This document shows, piece by piece, positions 1 through 12,399 of a stretch of DNA of 64,000 nucleotides. The notes beneath the pieces were generated by a model, which saw nothing but the letters and a program-made list of their open reading frames with translations, was not told the origin of the DNA and did not search any database. The DNA lies in the NCBI GenBank assembly GCA_964035545.1, contig OZ037773.1, positions 6,995,251-7,059,250 of the forward strand, read 5' to 3'. The position numbers were made by a program, and so were the translations under genes. Every line of letters begins with the position of its first letter. Position 1 is the stretch's first letter. This DNA comes from Bugula neritina. Its lineage: Eukaryota > Bryozoa > Gymnolaemata > Cheilostomatida > Bugulidae.

Positions 1-35
1 TATTGCTGTTCCACTATAATTATTTTGTAGTAACC

Positions 36-70
36 AAGTTAGGTTGACCTTGGAAAGGTCAACCTAACTT
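36..70. repeat. near-perfect inverted repeat of AGGTTGACCTT
   Basis: Two 16-base arms (36-51 and 55-70) separated by about three bases form a near-perfect palindrome. Each arm contains TGACCT/AGGTCA, the half-site bound by many nuclear receptors. It lies in the intron upstream of the first visible opsin exon. Whether it is regulatory or only a small foldback is unknown. Confidence 0.6.
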
Positions 71-542
71 TAAATGTTTTTAAATTTTAAAAATTTAATT
101 TTCTGGTAGTAAGATTTCATTTACTGCACCTAGTTTTGAAGTAACATTGTAAAAATAACATAGCAATACTAAATAAGTCAACCTGGGCTAAAGATAAATC
201 TAAACTTTTTATTATAAATGAAATATAAATTATAAAAATAGACTATTAAAATAGATACCATATATTATTACATCATATTATATTATGTTATAATAAAAAC
301 ATCATGTTTGTGTGTGCATGTGTGTGTATGTAATTTTATCATTGTCATATTATTTTATATAACAGTTTGCAAATACAAACTTCTATCTTCTTATTTAAAT
401 ATTTTCAATTTGCAATCTAAAATCTGGGCCAAGCTTTCTGTAACTTATGAAATGCTTAATTGTAAAAAGCTGTAATACTAAAATGTGAAAATACAAAAGC
501 AACTTTGTGTGCAGAGAAAACTTATTTACAACCTAATTTTAG

Positions 543-2319
543 GTTCATAGATCATTACTAGAGAACCGAAGGAGTCGTCTTCTTAAAACAGAAAAGAAAC
601 TTGCCAGGAATCTTATGTATTCTGTAGGTTAGTACTGATACACACACTGTAAGGTGCTCTATAAATTACTGACACACACTTTAGGGTGCTCTATAATTCA
701 GTGACCACACTGTAAGGTGCTATATAAATTGGTGATACACTTAGTGTAATGTATTCTATGAATTAATGAAACATTCGGTGTAATATGTTATATAAATCTG
801 CGATACATCTAATGTTTTGCATTGCCTTTTAATGTAAATTTTCTTTTAGAAAGTAGGACTTATTACATTAAGCTTATTGCAGTGCACACAATTAGCTTCA
901 TATGGAAAGTGTAATAAATATATTACATATTATATCAGGATAAAATATGGCTTTCACACCATGCAAGGTCATACTAAAAAATAGGTATTATAATACCAAA
1001 TCGATATTATATATAAGAGCTTAAATATTTAAATGCATTTAATATCCTGATGCAGTCAAATAATACATTACAGAGAATCTAACTTAATACAGATAGTATA
1101 TAATTGACTATACTTAAGCCATTATACTGGCCAGAGATGATAGTAAGAATTTATGTAAAAATATTTGTGTTGTAGTTTTCTACCTCTTAGCATGGGTACC
1201 ATATGGGCTGGCAAGTGTGTGGGCTACAGTAGATGCGCAGTCTATTCCAACTACATTTTTAATGTTGACAGGATTCTTTGCCAAATTATCTTTCACTCTG
1301 AATCCACTGCTGTACGTAGGGATGAACCGAACATACAGGTGAGACGGCGCATGTTTTGGCACTATTCTAAGTTCACCAGTTCAATAATTCTAAATACCTA
1401 ATGTCAAAGAGCGTAGTAATATATTTAGTCTTTATAAATATTTATGACATAAGAACTGTATACTATAAGTATAGCTACTATACGTAAAAGTATGATGTAA
1501 AAGTATACTATACAAATATAATGTAATTCATATCTAACAAATGTCACATAAACTGTAGTATTCAAACAATTCAATTGTGATGTAGTATCAATTCTTGTCA
1601 GAAAGTAGATATAACTTTTTTAGCCCTTCTGCTGTCTCGTTTGCTTTTAACATTAGCATCATTGGCTTTTTATGCCCAAAACGGGTGTTCAAAAATTTGG
1701 ACCCGCATATGGAGTGCCAAATGGTCACAAATTCACTTATAATTGCATCTCATATGCTTATAATAAAGTATCTAGCTATTATGATGACTAGATACTTTAT
1801 TATAAACATATGAGATGCAATTATAAGTGAATTTTTTACCATTTAGCACTCTATACCCGCATGAAAGAAACCCGCGTCGTGTGGCCCAACGCTTCGAGAT
1901 TCCTTTACCATTTTTTTATTTGAATGAATGCATATGGTTGTTAATTTACAGAGCTGAACTAATACAGATGTCAACTCAATGCTGCTGCCTAAATTTTCAA
2001 TTTCTCCAAAAGCTTCTAGCAGACAAAGAAGCTTCATCACAAAACAATGGTAAATGGCTCATAATAATATATAATCAGACATAACTCATTACTTGACCAT
2101 GATTATTGTTATTGCAATTTCTAAATTATCTTCTAAAGTACATGCATTCAACTAATGTTTCTTTTAAATTACAGCATAAGCTATTGAATATACATATGTT
2201 TGCTTTTAGACAAAACTGATGCAAGTGAGGAATTACTAGACAAAGATATGAACGAACCAACTCAGATGGAAAGACTTCCAAATTCTAAATCGTTTTCCAC
2301 AAAATGTTCTACATTATAA
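543..2319 (+). CDS. opsin (retinal-binding GPCR), C-terminal part; 5' end outside window
   Basis: Light-sensing seven-TM receptor, of which the last 151 residues are present. Exons: 543-627, 1176-1338, 1952-2049, 2210-2319; all phases match (0/1, 1/2, 2/1, 1/stop). The first exon encodes the third cytoplasmic loop and start of TM6 (EKKLARNLMYSVV). The second encodes TM6-TM7 with LAWVPYG, then GFFAKLSFTLNPLLY: a lysine six residues before the Asn of NPxxY, as in the Schiff-base lysine of opsins. Helix 8 starts GMNRTYR, so the tripeptide usually NKQ in ciliary opsins or HPK in r-opsins is NRT. A CCC run follows, a likely palmitoylation site. The tail (about 60 residues) is Ser/Thr/Asp/Glu-rich and ends FSTKCSTL. 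TM1-TM5 must lie left of the window. The opsin call is strong; the subclass is not decidable from this fragment. Confidence 0.88.
632..815 (+). repeat. degenerate ~33-bp tandem repeat beginning at opsin splice donor
   Basis: About five diverged copies of a unit like GATACACACACTGTAAGGTG followed by CTATAAATTAGT begin four bases after the GT donor at 628. Unit lengths are 31-34 bases and later copies decay steadily. Confidence 0.65.
1711..1852. mobile_element. foldback (MITE-like) hairpin in opsin intron
   Basis: Left arm about 1711-1775 and right arm about 1788-1852 are reverse complements with few mismatches (for example ATTGCATCTCATATG versus CATATGAGATGCAAT), around a loop of about 12 bases. 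No coding capacity. It lies about 100 bases upstream of the 1952 acceptor. Class unknown. Confidence 0.6.
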
Positions 2320-2399
2320 AATTATGCATAGACTTGACGCATGATATCATAATAAGTAAAAGCAAAAAGATGAATCTTTGTCTTCTATTTCAAATATTG

Positions 2400-2405
2400 A
2401 ATAAA
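2400..2405 (+). terminator. AATAAA polyadenylation signal, opsin gene
   Basis: First AATAAA after the opsin stop codon (81 bases downstream). Confidence 0.5.
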
Positions 2406-3840
2406 TTTTGTTTAGTCAATTTGATTGTGCTCTTTCAAAAATATTATATTGTTAGTGTAACACTCTACAGAAAAATGTTATCATTTTTGAAACACTCAGA
2501 ATGTCATCTTTTTTTATTTGTGGAATATTCATTTTTCGAAATCTTAAAAAATATTTTAGATAATTGAAAGATTGCTTTATGTTTTTTATTGAACAATATT
2601 TTTTTTAAAATTGAATTTAATAGCCTGTCAGTGTAATAAGCTTCTCTTTATCGAAAATGATATGCTTTCATCCACAAGTATAAGCATCAGTTTGCCTCAA
2701 TAACCAATCATGCAGGTTTTAACAGCAAAAATTAAAGCTAGTACAACAATGAGAGATGGCAGGAAGAAATGTCTTGTTATTTGTTTTGATGAGAACTAGA
2801 ATAAACTATACAGCTTACATAATTTATATTATTACTGCTTTTTTTAATACTCTGTACATATTCTGCTTGACTACTTGCTACAATGTTACACTATAAGAAA
2901 CGAGACACTATTTTACATAAAATCTCACTTGTATAATGTAAATAGGTACAGGATAATGTAAGAAAGGGTTATCAAACTGTAGGATCTCTTTTAGTAGACT
3001 GTCTTCTTTATATTTTTATGCATATCTAGTATTTGGATCTGAAAAGAAATTAATTTTTTTTCAAATAATCATTGTTGCAATTTTATACTCACTAGCAGTA
3101 AAGTCATCATATCTGCAAAATTAACTAATAACTTTTGGGTCATTGCTCAAATTACAATAATTTTTATACAGTGGAATATCTTATGGTAGAATTTTATTAC
3201 AGAACTATTTATAGCTATAATTATATATGCACAATGAATATCATCAGCATAATACATTCCTAGTTATATCTGGATATATAATAACAGTCTGAATTACCTT
3301 AAATTTTTGCAATTAATTTTAACTATGGAGAGTTAACAGCCAAGTTTCTTATAATATAATAATTATTAATATATTCTTTCTGTCTTTGGTTGAATTTGCA
3401 ATTAAATCCCCCTTATATAGCAGCCTAGCCCAAGGATTTGCCTCTAGTCATTCCATGCCTCTAGCATCTACTGTCTAGCCACTAGTGTGCTTTAAGGATT
3501 TTCTAAAAGTGTACAATAAATGTAAATTCGTTTGTGTCTGTCCAAACTTGTTGGACATATAAATCTTCTGACAAAGTTTTAGGGACTTTTACAAAAATTA
3601 CATAATACAATTTATAATCGCCTTATAGAAATAACAAAGTACTTACGGTGTTACAGTTCAAAATTACCTGCACTGTTATAGATGAACAGGTGCCTATTGT
3701 ACTAGTCTAGGCACTGAACTAGAAATTCAGTTCATTGAGCCTAGAATAATAGTAATAGTAATAATCATTCAAAGGGTTAAAGTTAATAATAGATCACACT
3801 GTAATCATTATTATAAGCCATTATTGACCAACTAAAACCT
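2406..3840. other. intergenic, opsin to Rab
   Basis: AT-rich DNA with no supported exon on either strand; no phase-consistent splice pairs seen. A few TAG/TAA-type triplet runs near 3750. Confidence 0.5.
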
Positions 3841-3848
3841 ACATTTCA

Positions 3849-3919
3849 ATTGGCTCACCGAAGCTCTGCTGATTGGCTAAACTCCGGGCACTTGTACTTT
3901 GGAAAACGCCTTGACCAAT
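3849..3919. promoter_or_regulatory. three CCAAT boxes, probable Rab promoter
   Basis: ATTGG at 3849-3853 and 3872-3876 (CCAAT on the minus strand) and CCAAT at 3915-3919 lie in a locally GC-richer patch about 0.7 kb before the Rab start codon. Clustered CCAAT boxes are typical NF-Y sites in proximal promoters. The transcription start was not located. Confidence 0.45.
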
Positions 3920-4594
3920 CTGAACCTACGGCAATTCGGTCACATGAGTAAACTTAGCCATGCTTTTAGTTTTATCATTATCATTGTGATCTCTGCAAGT
4001 TCTCAAAACAAATTTTGAGGAGAACATTCATTTTCGTATGAACTTTTTTGTATCCTAGGAGCTTTTAGTTCTAGTTTGCTTTAATATAGACGATTGAGAA
4101 TATTGAAATTATGATAATATAAGGCTTTGCGGTCGTTTTCTGATAGTAATTGTTAAGAACAATTTATTTTAATTTAACAAATTCAATTTGACTGTTGTAG
4201 AACTACAACTAGATAGTAAATTTAAAATACTGATGGTGATACTGATAGTAATAGTATTTATAGTAACTACTACTAGTACTAGTCTATAACTAGTAGCAGT
4301 AGACTACAGTAAAGTACCAATACTAGTAAATAAGTAATTGTAAAATAGTAATACTAATAGTAATACTAATAGTAGTACTAATAGTAGTAGCATCCTCCAC
4401 ATCCGAGTCTCAGTCTGTCAGTGTGAGACTGAGTGTTACTGACTACTTTGGAATTATTTTGAAGGCTAGTAATTGTTATAGTAATACTAATAGTAATAGT
4501 AAATACAATTACAATAGTGTCAATAAGTAAAGAAAAAGTACGCAATTTTATATTGCTGTGTGCAGTGATATAAATTTAAATTATAACCAACACT

Positions 4595-7500
4595 ATGAAA
4601 ACAATTGAGGCAAAAGCTGTAGTACTTGGCGCCCAAGGTGAGTCTGATTCTGATTGATGCTGGTTTCTTTTTATTTTCAACCTTAAAATTACTTTATCAT
4701 TAATTAATTTAAGCCCAATTTTAATTTAGTTATAATTTAGAATTAGTAGAATAATAATACATATTAGCAATTATAATGTATAATAAAGTTACAATTAGTA
4801 TCTCACTTGTACTCGTAGTTGCACTTACTGGCAGTGACTTACTCAAAGTTGACCAACAGTTTTATTGACAGTGTGAGTAGGGCCTTACAGTTGAGTCAGT
4901 GTTGTGAGTGAGAGTTACTGTTAGCGTTGGAGTTAAAGTTGAAAAATTTCGATTTGTCACACAATAATCTAAATTGCTTATAGCAAATATATGCAAATGA
5001 TTAGTTCAATTTCAACCTCAATTGACAGTTAATTTATAATGTTATTTCCTAGTGTCTAGTGCATCTATTGGACAAAAAGCTTGTTACAGTGTTTAATTTG
5101 CCGAAACAAATAAAATGGACATTATAAGCCATCAGCTATAAACGATATACTTCAATTTATAAAAGTAAAATTTATTATTTATGCTATTACTATAACTACT
5201 AGTATGTGTTTTCCTTTTAGATACACCAATAGTGCATCTAATAGCATTAGTATCTTAGCATTGCGTAATAATAACCATAAGAGTTCTAGTCCTAGAATTT
5301 ATAACCTACTAAAACTTATAGTTATACCAGGTCTAGTAGGCTACACTAAATACTGAGTAGTGCATTGATAGCACTTATAGTACAATTTCATTGGTTTTTC
5401 AAAAGATAAATACCCCACTTTGACTAGAGTATTGAAATACAATTTGAGTTATCTGCTGGTATTGATGGTTTTATCAGTATAAACTTCTACTTAAATTATG
5501 TTTCATTTGATTGTTAATGTGTAGATTCATTAAACTACTTGCACTGAAGGATTGTGATATGTGGCTGTAGCAGTTATATGATATTGGCCATTGTCACTGT
5601 CATGCTCATAGTGATGAAATTAAAAGGACCTGTTTCCAAATTCAGTTCTTATTCATCTAAGTTTAGTGATTATGCTGTTAGTAGCTTTGTTTGCTTATTA
5701 TTTAACAAAAACAAATTAATTTATATGACTACTAAAAAACTTGCCAGTTAAGGCTGTTTCAATTATTGTTATTTATAAAAGTTAAAATTATAATTTTTTT
5801 TCAAAAGCCAATAACTTTGCCTATTTTTGAAATTTAGGTTTTGGTAAATTCCTTTTGCCATAGCAATAATGCATTGTTTTAAACCCCACATATATCATCA
5901 TATATAACATTTAGACCTTGAGCTAAATTATAAGTTGACCTTTTCTAGGTGCAATTACTTACTTATTATTAGTTTACAGGATTATTTCCAACCACCTGTT
6001 GCATTTATGAGATGGCAAAAGCAGTTTTCACATTCAAGTATTTTATGCATTTTTATGATGGAAATCGTATATTTGAATTTCTAATCTGCATTACTGTGGT
6101 GTTTCTAGCCGTCGGAAAAACAAGTGTGGTGATGCGATGTGTGCGGAACATGTTTGACAAAGCTGTTGGCACCACCATTGGAGCCGCATTCTTTAACTAT
6201 CGCCTGTAAGACAACTCCTCTGTTATTAATTTATGTTCAAGTTTATTTGAAATTTTACTTGTTAGATTATGGGTCATTTTACTTAGTTTAGTACACACTG
6301 GAAATTTCCAGTTTTTAGCTATTTTTTACAATTTAGCTGCTAATGAACATGGGTTTTTGCTCAAAACTAGTAAAATATTAATAAATACACCTAAGCAATC
6401 AAGGTTCTTTTTAATTTTGCTTGTTTTTCCATGTTTTTTCCTATTTATATACTTAATTTGGATCACGGACCTGTACGGTTTTTTAGTAACTATCCGTAAT
6501 CCAAATTAGGTAACTAAATAGGAAAAAACACGTGAAAACAAGAAATATTAAGAAGAACCTTGATTATTTAGATGTATTTATTGATATTTTACTAGTTTTA
6601 AGCAAAAAGCCATGCTTATTACCAGCTAAATTGTGAAAAATAGCTAAAAATTGGAAATTTCCAGTGTGTACTAAACTAAGTAAAATGACCCTTATTTTAA
6701 CTTGCTAAGAAATTAGTGGTTGAATGGCTATATAAACACAACATTCGCATACAATATTTGGTTGTATTACAGAAATGTAGACGGATACCAAGTACACTTA
6801 CAGATATGGGACACTGCAGGTCAAGAGAGATTTAAATCAATGGTAAGTAACATCTCCATCTATGAGTCATAGCCAGAAGTTCTCTCACTTGAGTCATCCA
6901 ACTCTATCAACAATTTCTGCAAAGCTGCCTGTTGTTTATTTTATGTATGCTCATTAGACCAAAATATCCTGCTTATAGTCACACTCTGTTCGAACTCTAT
7001 TGGTGATGGTGTTTGAGTAGTTATTTACTTTGTCTCAAGTCATGCTGGCAGCATAGCTTGATGACTTGGTTGCTTTACAGGAGCAATTATTACTGGGTGG
7101 CTCTTTTCAATGCCGTCAATATTTACTAAGGTTCTATCAGTTTAACACAGCATGTTACAAGCTATACCAGTATCTCTGCTCCTTTCTAGTTTAAACATTT
7201 CCTTTCTTCCTCAGTGCCGGCCATCTTGTCTAGTGCTTCTAGCTTTAGTTACTACATATGAAGAGCCATGCCAGTGTCAAATACTATTTGAATTGTTTGT
7301 GTCTTAGGCGCCGATGTATTACAGGAAAGCCTCCATTGCTATTCTTGTGTATGACATCACAGATTTAGAGAGTTTCAAAGGCCTGAAGAAGTGGGTGATG
7401 GAACTCATTCAGAATGTTGATCGTCCAATATGTAAGTCCTTTGATGAAACTTTCTAACAAATGCCCTCCACTCTGTTTAATACGACATGCATGTCTGTAG

Positions 7501-8411
7501 TAAGAGATGATGTTGTGAGCACCCTCTTATTGATAATATAGCCAACCAATCAAGTTTTGGGCTTTCTTTTAATTGTACTTCTCTGATATGAAAGATTTGT
7601 TGTTTCTGATTGGCTGTTCTGTTTTGTTTTCAAGAGTGAACATATTTTGATATGTTATTTTTGCATGTTGTAGCAATGGTGTTGTTTGGTAACAAGTGTG
7701 ACCTGACAGAGAAGAGAGAAGTCTCATCGGAGTTAGCCCAAGATTATGCCGAGTCGGTCGGCGCAGAACTCGTTGAGATGTCAGCACTCACTAGTCAAGG
7801 TCAGCGATAAACTCGTTGCACTCACACGGAGTCGTAACTCCAATGTTTTAGGCCAAGTCATTACTTGAGTGTTGTTGAGTAACTCTCAAGTCTATTTGTG
7901 ATTTTGGCAAATGTAATCAAGTCATAGAGCTGCTCATGATCATAACTGTTGCTACTCCGAGCTACTCAGATACGGTGATGGGCATACATGGCACCTTTTA
8001 TAAATGTGTTTTGGTATATGATGAGTCATAGCTAGGCATAACTTAGAATCTTGTAATTATTTTGTGAGTAATCTTTGTTAAGTCTGCTACCATATATAGT
8101 AGGATATTTTTTCAGTTTTGTGTTTCAACTTAATCTCGCATCAAGTTGTAAAACTTCAATCTACTTCTCTGTGACATTGCAGTTGTTTTTTCTGCTGCTG
8201 CCCGTCTTTGCTCACAGATAGTTGTTGTTTTCTAGGAGTTAATGAAGGGTTTGAAAAGGTGTGTGAAATGCTTATATCTAACCTGGATAACACACATGCC
8301 CACGTCTATGACGGATATGGCAATAGAGAAGATCCTACTAGAAAGCGTACTGTTTCAGTAGTCGGGTCATCGGACAGTGACAATAGCGGTGATAGGCGGT
8401 GTGGTTGTTAG
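4595..8411 (+). CDS. Rab family small GTPase, Rab5/22/31-like
   Basis: Membrane-traffic GTPase of 211 aa in six exons: 4595-4637, 6109-6205, 6773-6842, 7308-7431, 7674-7799, 8236-8411. All junction phases agree. P-loop GAQAVGKTS spans the exon 1/2 junction; switch I has TTIGAAFF (RabF1); G3 is WDTAGQERF with the catalytic Gln; then [10 protein letters not shown] (RabF4), GNKCDL (G4) and MSALTSQG (G5). The G5 motif is SAL, where most Rabs have SAK. The C terminus RRCGC is a CxC double-geranylgeranylation signal, so the protein should be membrane-anchored and GDI-extractable. The IGAAF and APMYYR signatures resemble the Rab5/21/22 group, though Rab24 also has IGAAF, so no orthologue name is given. 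Intron 2 carries a 0.42-kb foldback element. Confidence 0.92.
6271..6691. mobile_element. 421-bp foldback MITE in Rab intron 2
   Basis: Arms of roughly 190-200 bases face each other: the left end starts GGGTCATTTTACTTAG and the right end closes CTAAGTAAAATGACCC; the centre is near 6485. The element is flanked on both sides by TTAT, a possible 4-bp target duplication. No ORF. It is non-autonomous; the family is unidentified. Confidence 0.75.
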
Positions 8412-8733
8412 TCTAATAGCTCTACTCTGTAGGCCAGATATAAACTGCTATTCTATTGGTTTGTGATATATTACTAGTCCAATAGGTGCTGTGTTGACAA
8501 CTTATAAAACAACTTTAATTATTTAAACACATTCCACTGATGTAGGCCAAATAGTTACACTCATATTATATTTATCTTATCAATACCAGTTGATATTATT
8601 CTCATAATTTGTAGTAATATTATTGTGTTGATGATAGTGCCTGTTTGCTTACACATAGTACGATAAAATATTTTTTTATCAGTTCATGGTGCTTCTAATG
8701 TGTCATTTAATGTTATATCAGTGTTTGTATTAT

Positions 8734-8873
8734 AATAAAAATATGAGTAAATAATATATTTGCATAAGTACTACATAATGTATTATATTATTTGTTGAAT
8801 TTTAGATAATTTTATTGTTGCTCAAATCTACCAGTATTTTCAGCTTTAAAGCTGCATAAATATTTTTAATAAA
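8734..8873 (+). terminator. two AATAAA signals, Rab 3' end
   Basis: AATAAA at 8734-8739 and 8868-8873, 320-460 bases after the Rab stop codon, probably alternative poly(A) sites. Confidence 0.5.
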
Positions 8874-8889
8874 TATAATGTATTGGATA

Positions 8890-11800
8890 GTATAGTGGTG
8901 TGGTGTTGTATATTTCTGAACTGCCTATTTTATTCTGGAATACTTGGGAAAATTGAGCACTAACATTTGACCTTAAACAATATAGTAAGCTAAATTGTCC
9001 CTATCAGTTTTGTTAATAACTTGAAATCAACCATAGCTAGCATGTTTCGGTGCCAATTCTTTGGGAGTTATTCAAGTTAAGCAGGCCATATCTATTCAAT
9101 TATCAAAATTAGCTGCCTACATTAATTAATTACCTATATCTGTGGCAAACAATAATCATAGCATTATGGCAGGAATTGCTAAAATAGGAACTGTTTGCTT
9201 GCTGTAAATGGTATTGAATAATCCTTTTTCATTGCCAAGTAAGACCTAGCATGAGCTTAATTATAATATTGATGATGATCTATATTGAAATAATTCAAAC
9301 CCAAAACTTGAGTTAAAATTGATGCAAACGACCTCACTATTTGCAGCAGTGATAGCAACATAGCTTTCTTTAATACAAGAGTTGTCTGCCTCTACTTCCT
9401 TGCTCCGATTCGGAAAAAATAGATACATCAGTGTTTGTTTTTGATTTTTGGCACAAACATAAAAAAGAGATATTTAGTAAATTTTAAAAATAAGAATAAT
9501 TAAGTTGGATACCTTTTTAAATAAAAGCTTAGTGCTGATCAGCAAGATTACATAGCTAATAGGTCAAAACAAAGATGGCGATTACCAGGTTTTGTTGTGT
9601 TTCCGACGCTTCCTAGAGATTGCATCGCATATCCTGCCCTTACTTTATTGCTTATGAGTTTCCAGAGTACCTAAGGATTATTGAATAGCTGAATAAGCTT
9701 TGAATCAATTTGTGCTTTTGGCTATTTAATAAAGGGCTCTCAGCACCAAAGAGTTATGAGGTCAGTTTTATCAAAATGAAAATATTGATAAAATTAAATT
9801 AATATTAATTTTGATATTAAAAATGAATAATAAATTTAATCTAATTGATAATTTAGCTTTATATCATTATTAATAAAATAGTATAAATAATAAATTTCAG
9901 TTTAATTTTAAGTTATTACGTATACCTGTAGTAATAATAATAGTAATAATAATAATAATAATACTAATAGTAATACTAAGACTAAGTAAAACTAAATGTG
10001 ATACTAATACCTAGACTAATAGTCATACTCATAGTAATAGTTAATAATTAATTATAAATATAATATAAATATTGTTTTAATTACTACATATAAATAAATT
10101 AATACTAACACTAATAGTAATAGTCATAATCATAATTATTATCATTTATTCAATTTTATTAAATTTAATTATTATTTACTTTTAAGTTATTCTATTTAAG
10201 TATTTTGATGTTTTATAGTTGTACTTGTAGTTTTAGTTTTTGTTGTTTTATTAAACTTTATTAATTAGATTATTTTAATATATAATCATAATGATGATCA
10301 TAATGGCTAATAGTTATAGATATTATATTTATAATTATGCCTGGTATAGTAATGAGAAATGAAGAATACTATTACTGATAGTAGTAGTACTAACACTAAT
10401 AGTACAAGACATCATTGACATTGACATTTAGTATTTACAATTGCTATTACTATTAGTATCAGTGTGAGTGAGAATATAATTCCAGATGACATCAATATAT
10501 TCTAATTAGACGACCTCCACCTGGACAACTTTCATTTAGACCACTTTATTTAAAAACACTTGGAATTAAGAAAATAATGATATCTGATACTAAGTTGCAT
10601 TCATTTTGGTTTTTTTAAGTTATAGAGCCTGTGATTAAAAATTTTCTTATTCATGATTTAGTTAGACTACTTAGATGACAACAAATTTCTCAACTGATAA
10701 CTCCTGAAATAGAAATATTTGTTGTTGCAAGTAAGAATTTCAAAGTTTAAATCAGTAAAGTGAGTATATTGAAATATTATCTGCACATATATTTGATAGC
10801 GATATTTGGGATCGCCTAACTGCAGCATTTCAACCAATAACCCCTGAAATATTTGGGGTGGTCTAACTGGGAGGACACCCCTATGATTTGGCTTGAATAT
10901 CAGTATCGCCAATTAGATTTGGTTTTACTCTTAGTATTGCCATTACCATTTCATTTAGTGTATTATTATTATTAGAATTAGTGCTACTGGTTTATGATGC
11001 CAATCAGCAATGTGAATGTTATAATTATAAATTATAAAATTAACTATTAGTAATGAAAAAGTGCAATGAATACTATAATTATTAAAATAAAAGAAACTAC
11101 TTAAATTTTGTATCTGTTACGCAAATTAAAATACTAATAATCATACTAAATGTAGTAATAGTTGTAATAGTGATGATAACATCAAATAACATATAATTGA
11201 TTCATTGCATTATAGCTACATTTTTGTTTTGTCTGTTAGTTTTATGCATTTAGCTGTCAAGATGTTATTTTGAAGGAAAGCTTTTATTAAGTCTCATTCA
11301 TACCATCACCCTATCAGTGTAAACTTATTATGTTAGACTTTAGAGTATTGTAAATCTAATCACTCTAACACATTCAATCTATTCCTGTTATTTCATTAGA
11401 GTTTTTGCATCAGGTTCTGCTAACAGTTTCTATGTAATGCAAACTTGTCTGTTCAATTATGGCCATTTATATTTTTCTTGTTACAAAAACTAAGTTTTGC
11501 AGCTCCAAGTATCTTACAACCCAATAGTTCCAAACTGTTGACGACTTTGACTTCAGATTTTTATATTATGATAAACCAGGCAATACCTTCACACACATGT
11601 AAATCCAGTGTTCGTATGCAGATATTCGTCATCACTTTGTTTGTTATTCTTGTACCACACAGTAAAAGAAGTGAGGCAGAAAATTGGAATAAAAATTTGC
11701 TTGGTCCCAATAAGTTGCAACTTCCTCGTTGAGCATTATCAACTAGTATGTTTGATAAATGTGAAGCTTACTGTGAGATACCCCTCCTTCCCTTGACTCA

Positions 11801-12208
11801 AGTGTATGCTAACCTACCCACAGTTACTATCTCGCTTCTTCAGCCTCACACTATCAGTGGATATGCTATTTGTTTTTCTATTTAAGTTTATCAATTCAAC
11901 TTAAGTTCGTAGAAATGAAACCTCATGATATTATGGTGGGCTGGATCCAGTATATTCATCAATGTTACTCTTAGTTGCATCACCATTTTAAACATTTATT
12001 GCTCTGTTAGGCTGATTGTCCAACTAACAGAGAAGTAGTGAATCACTTTTGATTGAGGGGAGTCAGTACCAAGGTTATGTCTGTCTGTTTGTCTGTCTTA
12101 TTGAATATTGTGTTTGTTTGCTTTACAGTCTCTATATGCTATTGATTTGTTGGCTTTTTGCTCAGCACAAACATCTAATGTCTGACACGAAGCAGAGGTT
12201 CTAACAAA
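8890..12208. other. gene-poor intergenic DNA with TAG/TAA triplet repeats
   Basis: No exon supported. About 9920-10450 and 10930-11170 are rich in short AGTAATACTAAT-type triplet runs. An AAGATGGCG (YY1-like) motif lies near 9571, but the reading frame from it closes after 13 codons. Confidence 0.45.
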
Positions 12209-12210
12209 CC

Positions 12211-12399
12211 TAACACACACAACACACACACACAACACACACACACAACACACAACACACACACAACACACACACACACAACACACACACACAACACACA
12301 CACACACACAACACACACACACAACACACACACAACACACACACACGCACAACATACTCACACAAACACACACACAACGCACACACAACACACACACAC
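12211..12399. repeat. (CA)n-type microsatellite, ACACACAAC variant
   Basis: About 190 bases of (AC)n interrupted by AAC at irregular intervals. The stop-free frame on the minus strand (only Cys and Val) is an artefact of the repeat. Confidence 0.95.

Noticed and set aside
1165-1401. Two overlapping small frames, one per strand, at 1.2-1.4 kb
   Set aside because: Both are shadows of the opsin exon 1176-1338, which is read in another frame.
9571-9612. ATG in good context after AAGATGGCG
   Set aside because: The frame closes after 13 codons and no donor is present; the motif may be a YY1 site or chance.
12098-12397. Open frame of almost pure Cys-Val on the minus strand
   Set aside because: It is the translation of a (CA)n microsatellite; no start context, splice sites or other evidence.
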